Part shown: positions 6,001 through 9,997 of the stretch, one piece after another | How the letters are laid out: each line of letters opens with the position of its first letter | How positions within the stretch are numbered: the first letter of the stretch is position 1 | The notes under the pieces: generated by a model | The model's database searches: none | Told to the model about the DNA's origin: nothing | What the model saw: only the letters and a program-made list of their open reading frames with translations | Position numbers and translations under genes: made by a program | Source: Kiritimatiellales bacterium | GTDB lineage: Bacteria; Verrucomicrobiota; Kiritimatiellia; Kiritimatiellales; Tichowtungiaceae | Direction: 5' to 3' | DNA length: 9,997 bases | NCBI GenBank assembly: GCA_028692515.1 | Contig: JAQUXG010000050.1 | Coordinates: 1 to 9,997, forward strand

Positions 6001-7764
6001 AACACCGGTACGAGTTCCATTGACCTGCGTGGATATGAACTTGATGGAGGAATCGAATTTTCCTTCGCGGGCAGTGCCGTGGAATCGCTTCCGGCCGGAG
6101 CCTTTGTGGTTGTAGTTGAAGATCTGGCGGCGTTTTCGAGCCTGTATAACACCAACGGAATGTACATCGCCGGTGAGTATTCCGGAAAACTGGCCGACAG
6201 TGGAGACAACATCCGGCTGGAATTCTATAAGCTTCAGGTTTTCGACATTGCATACAGTGACGCACGCGGCTGGCCGGACGCGGCAGACGGCGGCGGCTCC
6301 TCGCTGATTCCTCTTAATGACCGAATCGACGAACAGGGTTGCGACAGCCTCGACTATCCGGGGAACTGGCGGGCCAGCACCTACATCGGCGGCTCACCGG
6401 GCATGGCGGATCCCGAACCGCCGGCCGGCCCCGTAATCAACGAGGTAATCGCCCACACCGACACAGGCCTGACTCCGCCATTTGACTCGAACGATAAAAT
6501 TGAACTTTTCAACCCAACAGGCAGCGCCATCACGCTGGACAGCCACTGGTTTTTGAGCGACGACCTGACCAATCCTGAAATATGGAACATTCCGTCCGGC
6601 ACCGTCATTCCCTCCGGAGGCCGGGTCGTATTCGACGAAGATGATTTTCATCCTCTGCGCACAGACGGGTTCGGTCTGAACAAGGCGGGCGAACAGGTTG
6701 TTCTCTCGCACCGGCCCGGAGCCGGAATGAATCGCGTAGTGGACTGCGCGGTCTTCAAGGGACAGGCCAACGGACTCTCCTGGGGCCGCTATCCGGACGG
6801 CAACGCGTTTTTCCAAACCCTGCAGCCCACGCCGGGCAGCGCGAATCAGCTTCCCGACCCCGGCATCCGGATCGGGGAACTGATGTATCACCCGCTTCCG
6901 CAGGCAGGCGCGGATATGGATTCGGTACTGGAGTACATCCTGCTCACCAACTGCTCCTCAAAGACCGTATCCTTTGCCGGTGAAACCGGAATCACCAACA
7001 CCTGGCGCATGAACGGCGGCGTGGAGTACAGCTTCACGACCGGAACGTCCATGGCGGCGCACGAACGCCTCTGGCTGGTTCCTTTCAACCCGGCGACGGA
7101 TACGAACAGCAAGGCGCTGTTCTGCTCCACGTATGGATTGAACGCCTCCTCGGCCCGCCTGCTGGGTCCGTACTCCGGAAACCTCGCCAACAACGGGGAA
7201 CGCATCGCACTGGAACGTCCGCAGGCCTCGGACGACCCGCTCCTCCCGGATGACATCTCCTGGATTATTGTGGATGAAGTCACCTGGTCGGACGAGGCCC
7301 CCTGGCCGGAATCAGCCGATGAAACGGGCTTCCCGCTGATACGGACCGGCTCCGCCGGAAACGATCCGGCCAGCTGGAAAACGCTCTACGACACGGACGA
7401 CGACAACCTGCCGGACAGCTGGGAAAAAACCTACCGCACCGCACTGGGCGATCTGGGAGCTGGCGACTTCGACGGCGACGGCTTTTGCGATAGAGATGAA
7501 TATCTTGCCGGAACCAGTCCGACCGATCCGAACTCTTTCCTGAAGATCACCCGTGTTGAAAAAACCTCCGGCAATCCATTCTACATCCGCTGGACCTCGG
7601 TTACCGGACGGATGTATCACATCTACACCAGCAGCAACCTGTTCGAATCCTTCCTTCCGCTGGCCCAGAATCTGGCCTATCCGCAGGGAAGCTATACAGA
7701 CCTGACATATCAGGTCGGGCAGAACAACCGGTTCTATTACATCAAAGCGGAACCTCTCAAATAA
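3040..7764 (+). CDS. Giant secreted CotH-kinase protein with lamin-tail domains
   Basis: This 1574-residue exported protein has a signal peptide at about 1-22 (ELYA before Gln). Domains in order are: lamin-tail domain 1 (24-150, INEFMALN...DWIELKN), with a galactose-binding-like segment inserted before its end (about 151-330, FNDSTW, MKFDDGFAAYLNG, NILAIQALN); its terminal TPTPGEKN motif (340-347); a chitobiase C-terminal-like segment (357-433, YTLDGSEP); a CotH-like kinase core (about 445-855); a second YTLDGSDP segment (861-935); lamin-tail domains 2, 3 and 4 (958-1125, 1131-1270, 1277-1450); an acidic Asp-rich calcium-type stretch (1451-1500); and a C-terminal beta domain. The core holds RRGDSS (498-503), K510, EKIKRD (598-603), NVDG with D707, and WDFD with D730. 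The 23-residue spacing of D707 and D730 equals that of D228 and D251, the essential pair I recall for Bacillus CotH, so kinase activity is plausible. Targets are unknown. It heads the operon with VTC and DUF4956 genes. Confidence 0.9.
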   Translation: MRLPIKQLAVGALLFCACELYAQVQINEFMALNTETLRDEDQDFSDWIELKNVSTSTVNLDGWYLTDNADDLTKWEFPSTNILSGAFLVVFASDKDRSVSGSQLHTNFKLSGDGEYLTLVKPDGTTVVSEYAPEFPPQFEDVSYGVAGGMTNFTLIPDEAACTAFVPVDASTGTNWLSPTFNDSTWMHGTTGAGYDTGTEYQSLIHTDLKNEMYGSNCTAYLRVPFVMQGASNITTLTLHMKFDDGFAAYLNGVKVASSNAPDSLLWNSQAIREHSDSEAVLFVSFDLSTFAGALVEGTNILAIQALNNGSTSSDLLVLPQLECGQVTTVTGNDLCYLLTPTPGEKNSDGYLPETEPVVFSVPGGVFFGPVSVELFSTNSARKIVYTLDGSEPTETSAEYSGAIPLTSTTCLRARSYEPGLALGPINSEYYLFIDNSCKSFSSDLPVMVIDNLGAGIIPDSTLPDQTALVALFDPGTNGRTSLSITNFTLNARAGIHRRGDSSLRATDRKPNLAVETRAADSDDGLDIAPFGMPPESDWVLLAAYDWDKPGLRNALMYNLSNQTENYAVRTRFVEVFLNYSGGALTTNHYNGLYILMEKIKRDSNRVDVEKLTPQDNALPNIAGGYLLRKDRISDTSTLLSTSEGLYCIDPPKDELTTDQKNYITTYIRSFESQLFNSDPTTGYPKYIDVGSFIDHHLLNMLAQNVDGLRLSTYMRKSRYGKLTMGPLWDFDRSIDSTDSHDDNPEVWCVPYATGYVIPAYQLYWYTRLFQNADFWQDYIDRWQNLRSTFFSDANLCATLDTLAAETAEAKVRDDARWKMGYRTVSSGYAFDGTWQGEVNHMRWWLTTRTAFIDSQFIDAPTFSRSNETLDQSILLSLSAPSNTTIYYTLDGSDPRARGGRPSATASVYTGTLVVAPDSVVKARAWNGADWVYKTAPPFDAPWSGISQTVFPRKRSQLQLTEVHYNPAAPAEGSLYSANDFEFIELQNTGTSSIDLRGYELDGGIEFSFAGSAVESLPAGAFVVVVEDLAAFSSLYNTNGMYIAGEYSGKLADSGDNIRLEFYKLQVFDIAYSDARGWPDAADGGGSSLIPLNDRIDEQGCDSLDYPGNWRASTYIGGSPGMADPEPPAGPVINEVIAHTDTGLTPPFDSNDKIELFNPTGSAITLDSHWFLSDDLTNPEIWNIPSGTVIPSGGRVVFDEDDFHPLRTDGFGLNKAGEQVVLSHRPGAGMNRVVDCAVFKGQANGLSWGRYPDGNAFFQTLQPTPGSANQLPDPGIRIGELMYHPLPQAGADMDSVLEYILLTNCSSKTVSFAGETGITNTWRMNGGVEYSFTTGTSMAAHERLWLVPFNPATDTNSKALFCSTYGLNASSARLLGPYSGNLANNGERIALERPQASDDPLLPDDISWIIVDEVTWSDEAPWPESADETGFPLIRTGSAGNDPASWKTLYDTDDDNLPDSWEKTYRTALGDLGAGDFDGDGFCDRDEYLAGTSPTDPNSFLKITRVEKTSGNPFYIRWTSVTGRMYHIYTSSNLFESFLPLAQNLAYPQGSYTDLTYQVGQNNRFYYIKAEPLK
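5554..5579. repeat. 9-bp perfect inverted repeat inside the CotH core
   Basis: GTCAACCAC (5554-5562) and GTGGTTGAC (5571-5579) flank the 8-base spacer ATGAGGTG. The arms encode part of the EVNHMRWWL segment, which looks conserved in CotH proteins, so codon coincidence is the likeliest cause. An mRNA hairpin can nonetheless form here. Confidence 0.4.
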
Positions 7765-7789
7765 CGCGGACAACGGAACTGAGCCCCGG

Positions 7790-8596
7790 ATGAATCAAGA
7801 TCTGTTAAAAGACAAACTGAAGCGACAGAGCGAGTTCAATCGCTATGAAGCCAAATATTTAATCCACCCCTCGCTGCTCCCGGAAATCCGGAAGTTTATC
7901 GCTCCGTTTTGCGTGAATGATCCTCACGGAAGAGGAGAACTTCCTGAATACACCATCACAACCCTGCAACTTGATTCGGAAAATCTGGATCTGCACTATG
8001 CAAAGGCAAACGACGCGGTCAACCGTTTCAAGATGCGCATACGAACCTACGATGCTCCGAACTGCCCCTACTTTCTGGAAATCAAACGTAAGATCAAGGG
8101 ATCCATCGCCAAAAGCCGCATGATGATCCCGCACAACCAATACGATCCGGATCTGTTCACCGGCGAACGCCGCATCCCGTTCCGCTCAAAAAATGAAGAG
8201 CTGACCTTCTTCAACTTCCTGCGCCTGCGGGATGAGCTCGATCTCAAGCCGATCGTTTTTATCCGCTATTGCAGGGAATCGTACATGGGGCGCGAAACCT
8301 ATTCCCGCGTCACGTTCGACCGGCGCTTAGGCTACCGCCGCACCCGCTCATATGTTTTTCCCGAACCGACCGATCGATTCCGCTCCATGGACTCGGCAAC
8401 CTCGCTCAACCGCCCGTTTTCCGGCATTATTCTAGAGTTGAAAACCTACAGCGATGTCCCGCAATGGATGAGCGACCTGACCGAACGCTTCAGCCTGAGC
8501 CGGTGCGGCTTTTGCAAATATTCGACCGCCTTAAATCAGGAAGCCCTGTTCTACGGCCTGCCGACTTCCGCCGACACGATTCAATTCAGGCTTTAA
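7790..8596 (+). CDS. VTC-domain (polyphosphate polymerase-like) protein
   Basis: This 268-residue cytoplasmic protein is made almost wholly of a VTC/triphosphate tunnel metalloenzyme domain, the fold that in yeast Vtc4 makes polyphosphate from ATP. The basic and acidic tunnel residues are in family order: RYEAKY (E20, K22), RFKMRIRTY (K81, R83, R85), LEIKRK (E98, K99, K101), IRYCRESY (R159, R162), RVTFDRR (R173, R178), LELKTY (E216, K218) and CKYSTAL (K243, S245). Nothing essential appears lost, so an active site able to bind a triphosphate and a metal is likely. Whether the product is polyphosphate is not shown by sequence. No signal peptide, membrane segment or SPX domain is present, so it presumably relies on a partner for membrane attachment. 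It starts 25 bases after the CotH stop with only a weak ribosome site and is followed after 53 bases by the DUF4956 gene. Confidence 0.92.
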   Translation: MNQDLLKDKLKRQSEFNRYEAKYLIHPSLLPEIRKFIAPFCVNDPHGRGELPEYTITTLQLDSENLDLHYAKANDAVNRFKMRIRTYDAPNCPYFLEIKRKIKGSIAKSRMMIPHNQYDPDLFTGERRIPFRSKNEELTFFNFLRLRDELDLKPIVFIRYCRESYMGRETYSRVTFDRRLGYRRTRSYVFPEPTDRFRSMDSATSLNRPFSGIILELKTYSDVPQWMSDLTERFSLSRCGFCKYSTALNQEALFYGLPTSADTIQFRL

Positions 8597-8649
8597 ATTT
8601 TACCGATACGCGAGAGTTAAACCCGTCATAAAAGAAAGAAACCGCGATT

Positions 8650-9336
8650 ATGAATGAATTTATGCAAGCGTTCGGCCCCTCAAGAGTACTGGGACTCGAA
8701 CAAATCCTATGCGCACTGCTGTCCAGTTTCGTTTTATCGGTCGTCGTAGCGACCATCTATCGCTGGACCTATCAGGGCCTTTCGTACTCCCGCTCATTTG
8801 TCCACACGCTGGTGCTTGCGGCCATCGTAACCGCCATCCTGATCATGGCCATCGGTAATAATCTGGCACGCGGTCTGGGGATCCTCGGCACGCTCGCCAT
8901 CGTCCGCTTCCGCACACCGATCCGCGATCCACGGGATATTATCTTCCTGTTCGCCAGCCTGTCGGTCGGCATTGCCTGCGGAGCCAGTGTGTTTCACATC
9001 GCCATCATTGGAACCCTCTTTTTCGGATTGGTCGCTATGTACCTGCATAAATCCTCCTTCGCCTCCCTGCGCGTTTACGAAGGACTGCTGCACCTCACCC
9101 TGCCGTCCGGATCCGATAAACAACTGGAAGCGGTTCAAAAAATAATTTTACAGCACTGCTCCTCTTTTGTGCTCGTCGCCATGCGTGAATCCATGCAAGC
9201 CGAACATCTTGAATACTCCTATCAGATCCGCCTGATCGACCCGACCTATCAGTCCGATCTGATGGAACAGATCATTAAAGCCGACAACGTAAGCGATGCA
9301 AACCTGCTGATGCATCGGGCAACGGTGGAGATTTAA
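8650..9336 (+). CDS. DUF4956 inner-membrane protein
   Basis: This 228-residue membrane protein has a DUF4956 signature. Hydrophobic segments lie at about 17-37, 51-69, 73-86, 96-112 and 114-132, then a soluble domain of about 95 residues. The hallmark is the stretch at 80-111, GTLAIVRFRTPIRDPRD then a hydrophobic helix ending GIACG. Its RFRT and RDPRD charges are the family's most conserved part and probably lie at the cytoplasmic membrane face. Function is unassigned. The family is a frequent neighbour or fusion partner of VTC-domain proteins, so it may be the membrane anchor or channel for the enzyme encoded just upstream (inference). The C-terminal part (about 140-228) looks like a small alpha/beta domain. 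Upstream there is only a weak AAAGAAAGAAA purine run. Its stop is three bases before the start of the HlyD-like gene, implying coupled translation. Confidence 0.92.
   Translation: MNEFMQAFGPSRVLGLEQILCALLSSFVLSVVVATIYRWTYQGLSYSRSFVHTLVLAAIVTAILIMAIGNNLARGLGILGTLAIVRFRTPIRDPRDIIFLFASLSVGIACGASVFHIAIIGTLFFGLVAMYLHKSSFASLRVYEGLLHLTLPSGSDKQLEAVQKIILQHCSSFVLVAMRESMQAEHLEYSYQIRLIDPTYQSDLMEQIIKADNVSDANLLMHRATVEI
9325..9330 (+). promoter_or_regulatory. Shine-Dalgarno site of the HlyD-like gene
   Basis: GTGGAG ends nine bases before the ATG at 9340 and lies within the last codons of the DUF4956 gene. It supports the chosen start and translational coupling of the two genes. Confidence 0.5.
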
Positions 9337-9339
9337 GCC

Positions 9340-9997
9340 ATGGCACTCAAAACATCCGCTCATAAAATCCACACCAACCCGCACGTTATGCTCAGCCGGG
9401 CAAAAGCAAACTGGCCCTTTGCCGCATGGCTGGCCGCCGCCGTTGCCGGAATTTTCGTCTACTTCCACGGCGGTCAGTTCGGTGGTATGTCCGGTGTTGT
9501 CGTCACAACCATCGACAACGCCGCTCCGCTGGAATCAGGGCGTCTGACAAGTTTTTACGTTAAAACCGGCGATCCGGTGGTCAAGGGCACCCCGTTGGCG
9601 CAAATGGACACGTCCCTTCTGGAGGCCGAAAAAGATGTCGTTGAAGCCTCCGCGGCCGCCCTGCATGGCGAGTTGGCGGCCGTCTTCGCAGAAGTCAGCC
9701 GGCTCGAGCCGCTGTTAAAACAGCAGCTGGTCGGCGAACAGGAACTGCAGGCTCTGCGCATTAAACAGAAAACCCTGCAGGCCGCCATCGACTCCGCCGA
9801 ACTCGATAAAAAAATCCGGTTGCTGGATCTGCGGATCGAAAACTGCACTCTGCGCGCGCAGGCTGACGGCGTGGTCTCCCGGCTTCTTCATTCGCCGGGC
9901 GATATCGTCCAGAGCGGCGATCCGGTACTCTATTCTGTGATCAACCGGGAAACATCCGTAGAAGGATTCCTCTCCGAAAGCAATGCGCGGGATGTTT
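9340..9997 (+). CDS. HlyD-like membrane fusion protein, partial at window edge
   Basis: The first 219 residues are present, open to the window end. A short cytoplasmic N-terminus precedes one transmembrane helix (about 24-43). Next comes the first half of a biotinyl-lipoyl hairpin (57-90, with SGRLTSFYVKTGDPVVKG), a helical coiled-coil hairpin rich in Ala, Glu, Leu and Gln (91-165), the second lipoyl half (168-201, LRAQADGVVSRLLHSPGDIV) and the beginning of the beta-barrel (VEGFLSES). This order defines periplasmic adaptors of the HlyD/RND/ABC type, anchored in the inner membrane and joining export pumps or synthases to outer-membrane parts. The coiled-coil is short, as in small adaptors. Which transporter or synthase it serves must lie downstream, outside the window. 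The ATG follows the DUF4956 stop by three bases, in one transcription unit with CotH, VTC and DUF4956. Confidence 0.9.
   Translation, partial: MALKTSAHKIHTNPHVMLSRAKANWPFAAWLAAAVAGIFVYFHGGQFGGMSGVVVTTIDNAAPLESGRLTSFYVKTGDPVVKGTPLAQMDTSLLEAEKDVVEASAAALHGELAAVFAEVSRLEPLLKQQLVGEQELQALRIKQKTLQAAIDSAELDKKIRLLDLRIENCTLRAQADGVVSRLLHSPGDIVQSGDPVLYSVINRETSVEGFLSESNARDV

Noticed and set aside
6394..6891. A 165-codon minus-strand frame within lamin-tail domain 3
   Set aside because: It is antisense to well-formed lamin-tail sequence in a high G+C part of the gene, where long chance frames are expected.
7700..7764. PEP-CTERM or type IX sorting tail at the end of the CotH protein
   Set aside because: The end (FYYIKAEPLK) is the last strand of a beta domain with no PEP motif, no transmembrane helix and no basic tail, so neither sorting signal is supported.

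Overview
The window looks like chromosomal DNA from a Gram-negative bacterium of the Planctomycetes-Verrucomicrobia-Chlamydiae group, perhaps Kiritimatiellota or a relative. This placement is inferred from gene content: a TIGR03790-type secreted protein, a giant CotH protein with lamin-tail domains, a secreted protein ending in a proline-rich tail, and a membrane fusion protein. It was not tested by any search. Coding density is high, no RNA gene, insertion sequence or CRISPR array is visible, and no gene-free stretch exceeds about 170 bases.

Left arm (1-2141, minus strand). Read in the direction of transcription, this is a tight run of a TIGR03790-family secreted protein, then tsaE, then the first 14 codons of a likely tsaB. 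The gaps are 12 bases and a 4-base ATGA overlap. A family of unknown function linked to exosortase-carrying species is therefore transcribed ahead of two essential tRNA t6A modification genes.

Middle (2142-3039). A short divergent region leads to a 212-residue secreted protein of unknown function with a GspC/PilP-like core. It is followed by a 164-base gap holding an 8-bp inverted repeat and a candidate promoter. The candidate promoters in front of the 212-residue gene and in front of the CotH operon share the 10-mer TGACGAAAAT around the -35 position.

Right arm (3040-9997, plus strand). Four closely spaced genes run to the window end: a 1574-residue secreted CotH-kinase/lamin-tail protein, a VTC-type triphosphate tunnel (polyphosphate polymerase-like) protein, a DUF4956 inner-membrane protein, and a HlyD-like membrane fusion protein cut by the window edge. 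CotH, VTC and DUF4956 genes are recurrent neighbours in bacteria. My working hypothesis is that the cytoplasmic VTC domain and the DUF4956 membrane protein form one phosphate-polymer or nucleotide-dependent machine. The HlyD protein would extend it across the periplasm, and the CotH protein would act outside the membrane as kinase, scaffold or receiver. Only the family calls are supported by the sequence; the joint mechanism is inference.
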